Shown in pieces: positions 53,954 through 62,742 of a DNA stretch of 64,000 nt. Each line of letters begins with the position of its first letter. Position 1 is the stretch's first letter. The notes beneath the pieces are model-generated. The model did not search any database. It saw only the letters and a list, made by a program, of their open reading frames with translations, and was not told the origin of the DNA. The translations under genes and the position numbers were made by a program. Source of the stretch: Devosia aquimaris (GTDB taxonomy: Bacteria; Pseudomonadota; Alphaproteobacteria; Rhizobiales; Devosiaceae); contig NZ_JAIEZN010000002.1 in NCBI RefSeq assembly GCF_020169335.1, positions 868,001 to 932,000 on the forward strand. The letters run 5' to 3'.

Positions 53954-54205
53954 TCAGGCGTCGGCCTGGTTTCGCGCAAGCGGATAGGCCGCGTCGGCAT
54001 AGAGCTTGCGGATGTCGTCGCCATCGAAGCGCGCTTCGTTGACTTCGAGCACCGTGCCGGCGAGCCCGGCCTCAGGCAGCTCTTCCATGCAGAAGCGGAT
54101 AGCCTCGGCGGCCTTGGGAAAGCGCCGGTACTGCGTCTGCTGTGACTTGGCATAACGGCGGCTGGGAAACAGCTCGGCGCTGGCGTTGTAGTTGAAGGCT
54201 GTCAT
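53954..54205 (-). CDS. small hypothetical protein, 83 residues
   Basis: ATG 54205 with AGGAG upstream. Pattern FNYNASAELFPSRR, a helix AAEAIRFCMEELPEAGLAG, and a C-terminal RFDGDDIRKLYADAAYPL. It is clearly related to the adjacent 94-residue protein (matching N-terminal, helix and C-terminal blocks), so the pair arose by tandem duplication. No function recognised. Co-transcribed with that gene, 8 bp apart. Confidence 0.72.
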   Translation of the reverse strand: MTAFNYNASAELFPSRRYAKSQQTQYRRFPKAAEAIRFCMEELPEAGLAGTVLEVNEARFDGDDIRKLYADAAYPLARNQADA

Positions 54206-54213
54206 GTCAGCTC

Positions 54214-54498
54214 CTATGCGGCATGGGCCCGAAGGCGGGCCGGGGACGGCTTGTGCAGCTTCTTGCGGGGCAACGGATAGTCCGGGCTGCGATAAAGCCA
54301 GATCATCTCGTCTTTGCGGAAACGCTGCCCTGCGATCTGAAGGCTTGCGCCTTTGAGGCTGACCGGTGCGGCTTCTTCAAGCGCGAAACGGATGGCCTGG
54401 GCGGCGGTGCGGAAGGCCTTGGGGCCTTGGGCGGCGGCGGTATGCCAGTCGCTGCCGAGATAGAGCTCGGCGGGCGCCTGGAAATCAAACTGTGTCAT
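54214..54498 (-). CDS. small hypothetical protein, 94 residues, paralogue of its neighbour
   Basis: ATG 54498 with AGAGAGA upstream. N-terminal FDFQAPAELYLGSD, middle AAQAIRFALEEAAPVSLKG, C-terminal RFRKDEMIWLYRSPDYPLPRK, then a basic tail absent in the 83-residue copy. The shared pattern A-x-AIRFxxEE and RF-x-(K/G)-D-x-(I/M) shows common origin. Unknown function. It follows the cold-shock gene on the same strand, which may suggest stress-related expression. Confidence 0.72.
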   Translation of the reverse strand: MTQFDFQAPAELYLGSDWHTAAAQGPKAFRTAAQAIRFALEEAAPVSLKGASLQIAGQRFRKDEMIWLYRSPDYPLPRKKLHKPSPARLRAHAA

Positions 54499-54572
54499 TG
54501 TCTCTCTGTCGGTCCGTCCTGGGACGGGACCATTCTGTGTTGGGGCCTCGACCGCATTGGCGGGAGGCGGCG

Positions 54573-54595
54573 GGGGTGGCGGCTGGCGTCACCCC
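54573..54595 (-). terminator. probable terminator of the cold-shock gene
   Basis: GGGGTG (54573-54578) pairs with CACCCC (54590-54595). It lies 14-36 bp past the stop of the csp gene. The stem is short but GC-rich. Confidence 0.4.
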
Positions 54596-54608
54596 GGCCT
54601 GGATAAGC

Positions 54609-54815
54609 CTAGAGCAGCGTCAGATTGGTGGCCGAGAGCTTGCCGTCGCGGCCAGTCTCGAGCTCGTAGGAAACCTTGTCGCCTTCATACAGGCCATTCA
54701 GGCCCGAACGCTCGACGGCGGAAATGTGGACGAATGCGTCCTTGTCACCGCCCTCGGGCGAGATGAAGCCGAAGCCCTTGGTGGTATTGAAGAATTTTAC
54801 GGTGCCGTTGATCAT
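54609..54815 (-). CDS. cold-shock protein, CspA family
   Basis: 68-residue OB-fold nucleic-acid chaperone. RNP1-like KGFGFISPE and RNP2-like DAFVHISAV are both intact. Full length, ATG 54815, AAGGAAAG ribosome site. It melts RNA structures during cold or stationary phase. A 276-bp upstream gap leaves room for the long structured 5' leader common in csp genes; I could not define a specific leader structure. Confidence 0.95.
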   Translation of the reverse strand: MINGTVKFFNTTKGFGFISPEGGDKDAFVHISAVERSGLNGLYEGDKVSYELETGRDGKLSATNLTLL

Positions 54816-55091
54816 GGCTGAAGTCTTTCCTTGGCGGACGCGTCATCGGCTTGGCCAATGGCGTCGCTTTCCGTCCAGCACCATGCTGGTCGGATCTAAC
54901 ACGCTCGCAAAAATCAGGAAGAAGCCAGAAATCCGGTAACCCGGCGATCGGACAGCTATCATGCGCTGAAACGTATGACGTCTATATAGGCTGTCCCACC
55001 GACAATAACAAGGCTTGGCCCCAAGGCGGGCCCAAGGGGCGACCGCAGCGCAGCGAAAGCGCAGCGGCCGCAAAGGGTTGAGTTTGACTGC

Positions 55092-56171
55092 CTAGAGCCG
55101 CTGGCCGGCCGTGTCGAAGGCCAGGCAGGCCGCCGGATCGATGCCGATGGTGATCGCCGAGCCCGCCGGAATGCGCGAATGGCCCTTCTGCTGGATGGTG
55201 ATCTTGGCGTCGTTGCGGCCGGTGGCATAGACATAGGACACCCCGCCCAATTGCTCGACCACCTGGGCCGTTGCCGTCAGGCTGGTTGTGGTGTCATCAA
55301 CGAAATGCTCGGGGCGAATGCCGATGGTGACGCTGTCGCCTGGCTTGGCCGCGCTGCCGCGCAGGCGCACCGCAATGGCGCTGCCGTCAAAGTCCTGTGC
55401 CTTTACCTGGGCTGTCTGCCCGGCGATGCTCTCGATGGTGCCGGAGAGGAAATTCATGCGCGGCGAGCCGATGAAGCCAGCCACAAACAGATTGTCCGGT
55501 TCGTCATAGAGCTCGATGGGGCTGCCCTGCTGCTCGATGCGGCCATCGCGCAGCACCACGATCTTGTCGGCCAGCGTCATGGCCTCGACCTGGTCATGGG
55601 TCACATAGACCATGGTGGCGCCCAGTTCCTGATGCAGCTTGGCAATCTCGATGCGCATCTGCACGCGCAGTTCGGCATCCAGGTTCGACAAGGGTTCGTC
55701 GAACAGGAAGGCCTTGGGCTGGCGCACGATGGCCCGGCCAATGGCCACGCGCTGGCGCTGCCCACCTGAGAGTTGGCGCGGCTTGCGATCCATCAGCGGT
55801 GCCAACTCAAGCACGCGGGCCGCGTCTGCAACGCGGGCGGCCACCTGGTCCTTGGGCATGCCGCCCATGCGCAGGCCAAAGCCCAGGTTCTGCTCCACGG
55901 TCATGTGTGGATAGAGCGCATAGCTCTGGAACACCATGGCCACGCCGCGCTCGGACGGGTCGAATTCGGTGACATCCTCGCCGCCGATCAGCACGCTGCC
56001 GGCGCTGGGCTCCTCAAGGCCCGAAATGGTGCGCAGGAGCGTAGACTTGCCGCAGCCCGAAGGCCCAACGAACACAACGAACGAGCCGTCCGGAATGTCC
56101 AGATTGATATCGTGCAGCACCGGCACGACGCCGAAGCTCTTGGATATGCCGCGCAGTTTGAGCTCAGCCAT
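55092..56171 (-). CDS. sugar ABC transporter ATPase, UgpC/MsmK type (system 4)
   Basis: 359 residues from ATG 56171 with GAGGAGGATC upstream; the longer frame to 56252 runs into the promoter. Walker [11 protein letters not shown]-loop [14 protein letters not shown], signature [15 protein letters not shown], Walker [16 protein letters not shown]-loop [13 protein letters not shown] region with [10 protein letters not shown]. Divergent from the system-4 binding protein, with a 372-bp shared control region. It would power the permeases at 57870 and 58802. Confidence 0.92.
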   Translation of the reverse strand: MAELKLRGISKSFGVVPVLHDINLDIPDGSFVVFVGPSGCGKSTLLRTISGLEEPSAGSVLIGGEDVTEFDPSERGVAMVFQSYALYPHMTVEQNLGFGLRMGGMPKDQVAARVADAARVLELAPLMDRKPRQLSGGQRQRVAIGRAIVRQPKAFLFDEPLSNLDAELRVQMRIEIAKLHQELGATMVYVTHDQVEAMTLADKIVVLRDGRIEQQGSPIELYDEPDNLFVAGFIGSPRMNFLSGTIESIAGQTAQVKAQDFDGSAIAVRLRGSAAKPGDSVTIGIRPEHFVDDTTTSLTATAQVVEQLGGVSYVYATGRNDAKITIQQKGHSRIPAGSAITIGIDPAACLAFDTAGQRL

Positions 56172-56543
56172 GACGTTCAGATCCTCCTCGTTTCGGCATG
56201 GGCACGGTCTCCGCCGCTGTCCACCCCGCCATGCCGATAGGGGCATGGTCAAAGCTATTTAGTTGGTCATCGGTATTTAAACGCAAGCCCTCAATCCGGC
56301 CCGTCGCGCCATCTCGCCTCCGAAATTGTAGCAAACAATTGCGGTAACACAAGATTTCCACAGAGCAGGTTCGGTCAGGCTTGCTGACCATTCGCTGAGG
56401 CACGTGCCTCTTGTATATCTTTTACGGAATGCGTAAAAAGTATCAAGCGGGGATTGTGCCAGAGGACGCATGGCCCCCGCGACAGCCGGGAAGGACCGTT
56501 CAAGGCGCCTCGGGAGCTGTCGAGAGGACATGAGGAGAATCCA
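56172..56543. other. 372-bp divergent control region of system 4
   Basis: Contains AT-rich parts near 56260-56345 and the promoter/operator at 56411-56439. No gene with a ribosome site is seen. No LacI gene is adjacent, unlike in systems 1 to 3. Confidence 0.5.
56411..56439 (+). promoter_or_regulatory. TTTTACG-N5-CGTAAAA inverted repeat over a candidate promoter
   Basis: Perfect 7-bp arms at 56420-56426 and 56432-56438. TTGTAT (56411-56416), 17 bp, TAAAAA (56434-56439) could be the promoter, with the repeat covering the -10. It differs from the three LacI operator families, so another regulator is expected. Confidence 0.5.
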
Positions 56544-57800
56544 ATGAAGCGTTTTGCGCTCGCCGCAATGCTGGGGCTGGCCGCCATCCTGCCGGCCCAG
56601 GCCCAGACCGTTGTCAAACATCTGCACATCACGTCCATCCCGGCCGAGGTGGAACTGATGAACAGCATCGCTGCCGATTTCATGGCGGCCAATCCCGACA
56701 TCAAGGTGGAACTGCCGTTCCTGGAAAACGAGGCCTTCAAGGCCAAGTTGACCACCCTGCTGCAATCGGCCGACGCGCCGGACGTGTTCCACTCCTGGGG
56801 TGGCGGCGTGTTCTACGAGCAGGCCGCAGCCGGCGTGCTGCGTCCGATCGAGGACGTGCTGAGCGATGAAGCCAAGGCCAATGTCGGCACCGCCGGCGTG
56901 TCCGCCTTCACCGCACCGGACGGTCACATGTATGGCGTCGCCCGCGACGTCAGCGAAGTGGTGCTGTGGTACAACAAGACCCTGTTCGAACAGGCTGGTG
57001 TCGACCCCGCCAGCATGGCCACCTGGGATGGTTTCCTGGCCGGCGTGCAGAAGTTCAAGGATGCCGGCATCACCCCGATCGCCATCGGCGCCAAGGACAA
57101 GTGGCCGGCCCACTTCTGGTGGTCCAAGCTCGTTGTTCGCCTGGCCGGCAAGGACGGCTTTGAAGCCGCTGCCCGCGGCGAAGGCGATGGCTTTGCCGGC
57201 GAGGACTTCGTCAAGGCTGGCGAGTACTTCCTGCAGCTGTCCGAACTCGAGCCCTGGCAGGAAGGCTTCCTGGCAGCCAGCTATGGCGATGCCTCGGGCC
57301 TGTTTGGCGACGGCAAGGCCGCGATGCACCTGATGGGCGACTGGGACTACGGCGCCATGAAGGACAATTCGGCCGACAAGGACGGCATCCCTGATGACGA
57401 GCTGGGCATCCTGCCCTTCCCGACCATCGAGGGCGGCAAGGGCGACCCCACCGATACGCTGGGTGGCCTGGGCGGCGTGCTGTTCTCCAAGAACGCCTCC
57501 GACGCGGCCGTCAAGTGGATCGAGTTCTTCAACTCGACCGAGAACCAGGCCAAATATGCCAAGGACGCCTATTACATCCCGATCGCCAAGGGCGCGGCCG
57601 ATGTGATGACCAACCCCTTCAAGGTGCAGATCGGCCAGAACATCTCGGGCGCCCATTGGCACGCTCTGTTCTTCGATCAGGCTCTTGGCCCCAATGTCGG
57701 CGGCGTCGTCAATGACGTCTCGGCTGAGCTGGCTGGCAATTCGATCAGCGCCGAGGAAGCCGCCGAAATGATCAAGGAAGCCGTGGACGACTCGCTCTAG
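56544..57800 (+). CDS. sugar ABC transporter binding protein (system 4)
   Basis: 418 residues, ATG 56544, ribosome site AGGAGAA. Signal peptide ends at PAQAQ (about residue 21). SBP_bac_1 fold with VFHSWGGGVFYEQAAAGVLRP, VLWYNKTLFEQAGVDPASM and AMHLMGDWDYGAM, a type often assigned to xylose, oligosaccharide or N-acetylglucosamine-like sugars. Substrate not fixed. First gene of the rightward operon SBP-permease-permease. Confidence 0.9.
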   Translation: MKRFALAAMLGLAAILPAQAQTVVKHLHITSIPAEVELMNSIAADFMAANPDIKVELPFLENEAFKAKLTTLLQSADAPDVFHSWGGGVFYEQAAAGVLRPIEDVLSDEAKANVGTAGVSAFTAPDGHMYGVARDVSEVVLWYNKTLFEQAGVDPASMATWDGFLAGVQKFKDAGITPIAIGAKDKWPAHFWWSKLVVRLAGKDGFEAAARGEGDGFAGEDFVKAGEYFLQLSELEPWQEGFLAASYGDASGLFGDGKAAMHLMGDWDYGAMKDNSADKDGIPDDELGILPFPTIEGGKGDPTDTLGGLGGVLFSKNASDAAVKWIEFFNSTENQAKYAKDAYYIPIAKGAADVMTNPFKVQIGQNISGAHWHALFFDQALGPNVGGVVNDVSAELAGNSISAEEAAEMIKEAVDDSL

Positions 57801-57869
57801 GTCGCCGCGACACCAGTCGGCGGGCGTTCCCTTTCGCCCGCCGGCTGCCTATTGGGGAGTATTTTGGCC

Positions 57870-58802
57870 ATGGCCAGCATTGCCACCGGCGCCGACCTGG
57901 GCGTCGCCACACGATCACGCAAACGCCGCCTCATCGAGCGCAACAGCCTTCCGGCCCTGCTGCTCTTCCTGCCGCCCGCGCTGATCCTGTTCACCCTGTT
58001 TGTCGTGCTGCCCATGGTGGATGCGGCGACGTTCTCGTTCTTTGACTGGAACGGCTACGGCCCCATCACCGACTTCGTCGGCTTCGAGAATTATGCCGAT
58101 GTGCTGACCCATCGCAATTTCGGCACCGCCGTGCGCAACAGCCTGATCGTGGTGGCTGTGTCGCTGGTTGTGCAGCTGCCGCTGGCCATGTGGTGCGCCA
58201 TCGCGCTCTCCGAGCGCGGCGTGCATATCAACGTGCTGCGCACGCTGTTCTTTCTGCCCTTCATGCTGGCCGAAGTGGCCGCCGGCCTGATCTGGAACTT
58301 CGTCTATGACGGCAACTATGGCCTCTTGCCCGCTATTGGCGATGCCATCGGCGTCGACATGCCCTTCGTTCTCGGCGACAAATTCTGGGTCATCCCGGCC
58401 ATCATGCTGGTGATCACCTGGAAGTATTTCGGCTTCCACATGATGATCTTCATCGCCGGGCTGCAGTCCATCCCGTCCGAGGTGATCGAGGCGGCACGGC
58501 TGGACGGCGTCAAGCGCTGGCAGATCGTGCGCCACATCAAGATCCCCATGATCCGCTCGGCCATCGTCATCTCGGTGTTCTTCGCCATCACCGGCGCGCT
58601 GCAGCTGTTCGACCTGATCATCCCGCTGTCCAATGGCGGGCCCAGCCACTCCAGCCACACCATCGTCACCTTCCTCTACCAGTTCGGCATCCTGCGCATG
58701 AAACTGGGCTTTGGCGGTGCGATCAGCGTGATCCTGTTCATCGCCTGCGTGATCGTGGCGCTGGCCTATCGTCGCATTCTCTTCAAGGTGGAGCAGAACT
58801 GA
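57870..58802 (+). CDS. sugar ABC transporter permease, MalF type (system 4)
   Basis: 310 residues from ATG 57870 with GGGGAG 10-17 bases upstream; TTG 57852 or 57864 are open alternatives. Six helices, EAA loop EVIEAARLDGVKRWQIVRHIKIPMIRS, and ALQLFDLIIPLSNGGPS. The stop shares a base with the ATG of the partner gene. Confidence 0.9.
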   Translation: MASIATGADLGVATRSRKRRLIERNSLPALLLFLPPALILFTLFVVLPMVDAATFSFFDWNGYGPITDFVGFENYADVLTHRNFGTAVRNSLIVVAVSLVVQLPLAMWCAIALSERGVHINVLRTLFFLPFMLAEVAAGLIWNFVYDGNYGLLPAIGDAIGVDMPFVLGDKFWVIPAIMLVITWKYFGFHMMIFIAGLQSIPSEVIEAARLDGVKRWQIVRHIKIPMIRSAIVISVFFAITGALQLFDLIIPLSNGGPSHSSHTIVTFLYQFGILRMKLGFGGAISVILFIACVIVALAYRRILFKVEQN

Positions 58803-59644
58803 TGGCCACTACATCAAGAAAACGCCAGTCCACCACCACGCCCATCCAGTGGCTGACCCTTTTGGTCGTGGCGCTGTTCGTCATCGTGCCCTTCTACACC
58901 ACGGCGCTGGGCGGCTTCAAAGAGATCGGCGAACTGCGCGTCAATCCTTTCGGCCTGCCCGCCAGCTGGGACCCGGTGCGCTTTGTCGAGATCATGGGTG
59001 GGCCGCGCTACTTCGCCTCGCTGGGCAATTCTCTGCTGATCGCCGGCGGCACCGTGTTGCTGTCGACCCTGGTGGCCTCCATGACCGCCTTTGCCCTGGC
59101 CCATATCAAGTTCTTCGGGGGTAAGTTCATCCTGGGCTATCTCATGCTGGGCCTGCTGTTCCCCTCGGCCACCGGCATTCTGCCGCTGTTCATCAAGATG
59201 CGCGACCTGGGCATGCTCGACAGCCACTGGGGCATCATCGTGGTGCAGGTGGCATTCAGCGTGTCCTTCTCGGTGCTGCTGTTCCACAATTTCTTCAAGG
59301 AGCTGCCCAAGGAACTGATCGACGCCGCGCGCATGGACAACTGCGGCTACATCAAGATCTATTGGTACATCACCCTGCCGCTCAGCCTGCCCATTATCGC
59401 GACAGTCGGCGTGTTCAACTTCGTGGGCAGCTGGAACAGCTTCCTTTTGCCGCTGATCGTGCTGAATTCGGAGGCCAAGTATACCTGGCCGCTCGGCATC
59501 ATGCAGTTCAAGGGCCAGTACGGCTCGGACTGGCCGCGCATCCTGGCCTTCCTCACGCTATCCATCCTGCCGGCCATCGGCTTTTTCCTCCTGGCCCAGC
59601 GCTACATCATCTCCGGCCTCACCGGCGGGGCGGTGAAGGGCTAG
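58802..59644 (+). CDS. sugar ABC transporter permease, MalG type (system 4)
   Basis: 280-residue six-helix permease. EAA loop ELIDAARMDNCGYIKIYWYITLPLSLP and C-terminus LLAQRYIISGLTGGAVKG. The Asp-Asn replacement of the usual Asp-Gly in the EAA motif is seen directly and is not rare. Last gene of the system-4 operon; acuI follows 71 bp later. Confidence 0.92.
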   Translation: MATTSRKRQSTTTPIQWLTLLVVALFVIVPFYTTALGGFKEIGELRVNPFGLPASWDPVRFVEIMGGPRYFASLGNSLLIAGGTVLLSTLVASMTAFALAHIKFFGGKFILGYLMLGLLFPSATGILPLFIKMRDLGMLDSHWGIIVVQVAFSVSFSVLLFHNFFKELPKELIDAARMDNCGYIKIYWYITLPLSLPIIATVGVFNFVGSWNSFLLPLIVLNSEAKYTWPLGIMQFKGQYGSDWPRILAFLTLSILPAIGFFLLAQRYIISGLTGGAVKG

Positions 59645-59715
59645 CCAGACGGTTGGAAAGCGCGCCGGTTCGGGGCACACTCCCGTCCAAAGCAAGATGG
59701 ACGGGAGGATGCTTC

Positions 59716-60705
59716 ATGACATTTCGCGCGCTGGTGACCCATCGCGATGCTGACGGCAAGGTCAGCTCGGCGGTCGAGACGCTGGACGATGATCGCCTGC
59801 CCAATGGCAATGTGACCGTCGACATCGCCTGGGCCGGACTCAACTACAAGGATGGGCTCTGCGTGACGGGCGCCGGCGGGCTGGTGCGCAATTACCCCCA
59901 TGTCTGCGGCATCGATCTTGCCGGCACAGTGCGCGACAGCGCTGACCCGCGCTATACGGCCGGCCAGCCCGTGGTGTTGACCGGCTGGCGCGTCGGCGAA
60001 ACCCACTGGGGCGGCTTTGCCGAACGCGCGCGTGTCGATGCCGACTGGCTGGTGCCGCTGCCGGAGGGGCTGAGCCTGCGTGACACCATGATCGTGGGCA
60101 CCGCGGGGCTTACCGCCATGCTTGCCATCAATGCGCTCGAAGCCCATGGCGTGGCGCCAGCCTCTGGCGAGGTGCTGGTGACCGGCGCCGCTGGTGGTGT
60201 CGGCTCCATCGCCACGGCCATGCTGGCCAAGCTCGGCTACACTGTGGTGGCGCTGTCGGGGCGGCCACAGCAGGCCGATGCGCTCAAGGCACTGGGCGCC
60301 ACCAGCGTGCTCGACCGCGGTGAGTTCCTCGCCCAGCCCGACAAGCCGCTGGAGTCGGCGCGCTGGGCCGGTGTCGTCGACTGCGTCGGCGGGCCGGTAT
60401 TGGGCAAGCTCCTGCGCCAGGTCAGATATGGTGGCGCCGTCGCGGCCCTGGGCAATGCCGGCGGCATCGGCCTTGAGACCAATGTGCTGCCCTTCATCCT
60501 GCGCGGCGTAACCCTGATCGGCATCGACAGCGTCATGCAACCGTTTGCGGCGCGCGTTGCCGCCTGGGAGCGGCTGGCGGGGCTCTTCGATGTTGCCGCC
60601 TATGGCAACATGGTGCGCGAGATCGGGCTTGAGGACGTGCCGACTGCTGCCGCAGACATCCTGGCGGGGCAGGTCGCGGGGCGCACTTTGGTGCGCCCGC
60701 GCTAG
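59716..60705 (+). CDS. acuI: acryloyl-CoA reductase / zinc-free quinone-oxidoreductase-like AcuI
   Basis: 329-residue medium-chain dehydrogenase of the AcuI/YhdH group, starting at ATG 59716 (GGGAGGAT site). The N-terminal part has AWAGLNYKDGLCVTG and YPHVCGIDLAGTV, the NADPH-binding Rossmann loop is VTGAAGGVGSIATAMLAKLG, and GLFDVAAYGNMVREI is near the end. No zinc-ligand cysteines, as expected. AcuI reduces acrylyl-CoA to propionyl-CoA in DMSP and 3-hydroxypropionate metabolism. Its stop overlaps the stop of the next gene on the other strand at CTAG. Confidence 0.88.
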   Translation: MTFRALVTHRDADGKVSSAVETLDDDRLPNGNVTVDIAWAGLNYKDGLCVTGAGGLVRNYPHVCGIDLAGTVRDSADPRYTAGQPVVLTGWRVGETHWGGFAERARVDADWLVPLPEGLSLRDTMIVGTAGLTAMLAINALEAHGVAPASGEVLVTGAAGGVGSIATAMLAKLGYTVVALSGRPQQADALKALGATSVLDRGEFLAQPDKPLESARWAGVVDCVGGPVLGKLLRQVRYGGAVAALGNAGGIGLETNVLPFILRGVTLIGIDSVMQPFAARVAAWERLAGLFDVAAYGNMVREIGLEDVPTAAADILAGQVAGRTLVRPR

Positions 60706-62576
60706 CGATAGCCTGCGGCCTGCAGCTCGAAGAGTTCGGCATAGCGACCGCGCTGGGCCAGCAGTTCCTCGTGCGAGCCGGATTCCAGGATCCCGCCATG
60801 CTCGAGCACCAGGATGCGGTCAGCCATGCGCACGGTCGAGAAACGGTGCGAGATGATCACGGCCGTCTTGCCGGAGGCCAGGCTCTTGAAGCGGGCGAAC
60901 ACCTCTGCCTCGGCCTTGGCGTCGAGCGCGGCGGTGGGCTCGTCCAGGATGATCAGCCCGGCATCGCGCATATAGGCGCGGGCGATGGCCACCTTCTGCC
61001 ACTCGCCGCCACTGAGGTCGCGCCCCTTGTTGAAGAGCCGTCCCAAGGGCTGGTCATAGCCCTTGGGCAATTTGGCAATGACGGCATCGGCAAGACTGCG
61101 CTCGGCGGCGTCGCCAATGCGCGCCATGTCATGCTGTTCATCGACACGGCCGACGCCGATATTCTCGCGCGCCGAGAGGCTGTAGCGGATGAAATCCTGA
61201 AAGATCACGCCGATATGGGCGTGGATATCGGCAACGGCGAAATCCTTGAGGTCGATGCCATCGATGGTGATGCGGCCCTCGTCGGGGTCATAAAGCCGGG
61301 TCAGCAGCTTGACGATCGTAGTCTTGCCCGCGCCATTCTCGCCCACCAGCGCCAGCGTTTCGCCGGCGGTGAGGGTAAAGCTCAGATGCCGCAGTGCCCA
61401 GCTGTCGGTGTCCGGATAGCGGAAGCCGACATCCTCGAACACGATGCCGTGGCGGATCGGCTCGGGGAAGGGGCGGGGCTGCGCCGGCGAGGTGATGTTG
61501 GGCGTGATCTCGAAGAACGAGAACAGATCATCGAGATACATCGACTGCCCGGCGATCTGGGTAAAGCCGAGGAGCAGCTTCTGGAACAATCCGTTGAGCC
61601 GCAGGAACGAGCCTGAGAGAAAGGCGAGATCGCCAATGGTGAAATCGCCGGTGATGGTGCGCCAGACGATAAAGCCATAGGCGCCATAATAGGTCAGCGT
61701 CGAAATGGCCGAGAACAGCGCACCCCAGAACGAGCGCTGCAGCGCAATGCGACGATTGTCCTGGAAGATGCGTTCAGCCAGCGTCTTGAAGCGGGTGATG
61801 AGGAAGTCGCCCAGGCCAAAGAGCTTGATCTCCTTGGCTGTCTCGGCGCTGGCGCCAACCTGGCGGATATACTCGAGTTCGCGCCGCTCCGGTGTGCGCC
61901 AGCGGCTGATCATATAGGCTAGCGTGTTGAAGCGCGCCTCGCCCCAGACAGCGGGCACAAAGCTCAGCGGCAGCAACAGGATCAGCCAGGGCGCATAGAC
62001 GAACAGGCCCGCCGCCAGCGTTGCCACGGTGATGATGTCCTGCGCCTGGCCGAACATCTGGCTCAGGAGGGCATTGCGCCCCGCGGCCTGGCGCCGGGCG
62101 CGCTCCAGCCGGTCCTGGTATTCAGCCGATTCAAAATGGACGAGGTCGAGCCGCGCCGCATGGGCCATCAACTCCACGCTGACAGTATTGGAATGCAGCT
62201 CGGCCAACACCGAGTCGACCAGGCCGATGATGCGGTTAAGCAGATCCGATCCCAGCACCAGCGCCAGTTCGAGCCCCAACAGCAGCACGATGGTGGTGAG
62301 CGCGCCGCTGCCCCACCAGTCGGCAAACGTCGGGCCGGGGGCGGTGAGCCCGGTGAGCCGCACCACTTCGTCCACGATCAGCTTGCCGACATAGAGCATG
62401 GCGATCGGCTGCAGAGCCGCGACCAGGCGCAGGCCGATGCTGGCCGCGGTCAACGGCGCGCTGGTCCGCCAGATCTGCGCAATCAGCCGCCCCAGATGGC
62501 GGAGATTGTCCAGACGTTCGCGGAAACTGGGAGGCTTTTCGGCAGGGGGCGGACGGCGCCCGGGCAGGTCGGTCAT
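60702..62576 (-). CDS. ABC exporter, fused membrane and ATPase domains
   Basis: 624-residue half-transporter. Six helices lie in the first 330 residues. The nucleotide-binding domain starts near residue 370 with Walker A VGENGAGKTTIVKLL, signature LSGGEWQKVAIARAY, Walker B LIILDEPTAALDAK and H-loop IISHRFSTV. GENGAGKTT with Asn is less common than GxSGxGKST but known in lipid or peptide exporters. It would act as a homodimer exporting lipids, peptides or drugs. The substrate is not indicated by context. The N-terminus has a proline-rich leader. Confidence 0.88.
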   Translation of the reverse strand: MTDLPGRRPPPAEKPPSFRERLDNLRHLGRLIAQIWRTSAPLTAASIGLRLVAALQPIAMLYVGKLIVDEVVRLTGLTAPGPTFADWWGSGALTTIVLLLGLELALVLGSDLLNRIIGLVDSVLAELHSNTVSVELMAHAARLDLVHFESAEYQDRLERARRQAAGRNALLSQMFGQAQDIITVATLAAGLFVYAPWLILLLPLSFVPAVWGEARFNTLAYMISRWRTPERRELEYIRQVGASAETAKEIKLFGLGDFLITRFKTLAERIFQDNRRIALQRSFWGALFSAISTLTYYGAYGFIVWRTITGDFTIGDLAFLSGSFLRLNGLFQKLLLGFTQIAGQSMYLDDLFSFFEITPNITSPAQPRPFPEPIRHGIVFEDVGFRYPDTDSWALRHLSFTLTAGETLALVGENGAGKTTIVKLLTRLYDPDEGRITIDGIDLKDFAVADIHAHIGVIFQDFIRYSLSARENIGVGRVDEQHDMARIGDAAERSLADAVIAKLPKGYDQPLGRLFNKGRDLSGGEWQKVAIARAYMRDAGLIILDEPTAALDAKAEAEVFARFKSLASGKTAVIISHRFSTVRMADRILVLEHGGILESGSHEELLAQRGRYAELFELQAAGYR

Positions 62577-62704
62577 GCCCCAATTGTAGCGTCGCCGGTG
62601 ACGGCGCGGAACTAAATTCGGTGCAAGCTTGGCTTGGTTTCAAGCGGGGGCTGCGTTTGCAGGGCTGCCCGGCGACGCGGCGGGCAGCGCGCTCGACACA
62701 AGGC

Positions 62705-62733
62705 GTCTCCCTCCCCACCAGGAGGAGGGAGAC
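62705..62733 (-). terminator. terminator after the aldo/keto reductase
   Basis: GTCTCCCTCC (62705-62714) pairs with GGAGGGAGAC (62724-62733), a perfect 10-bp stem, about 10 bp past the stop of the reductase gene on the minus strand. Confidence 0.7.
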
Positions 62734-62742
62734 AGCTCAGGA

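Noticed and set aside
53699-54145. 148-residue plus-strand open frame
   Set aside because: It overlaps the antisense small gene and a terminator hairpin, and has no ribosome site.
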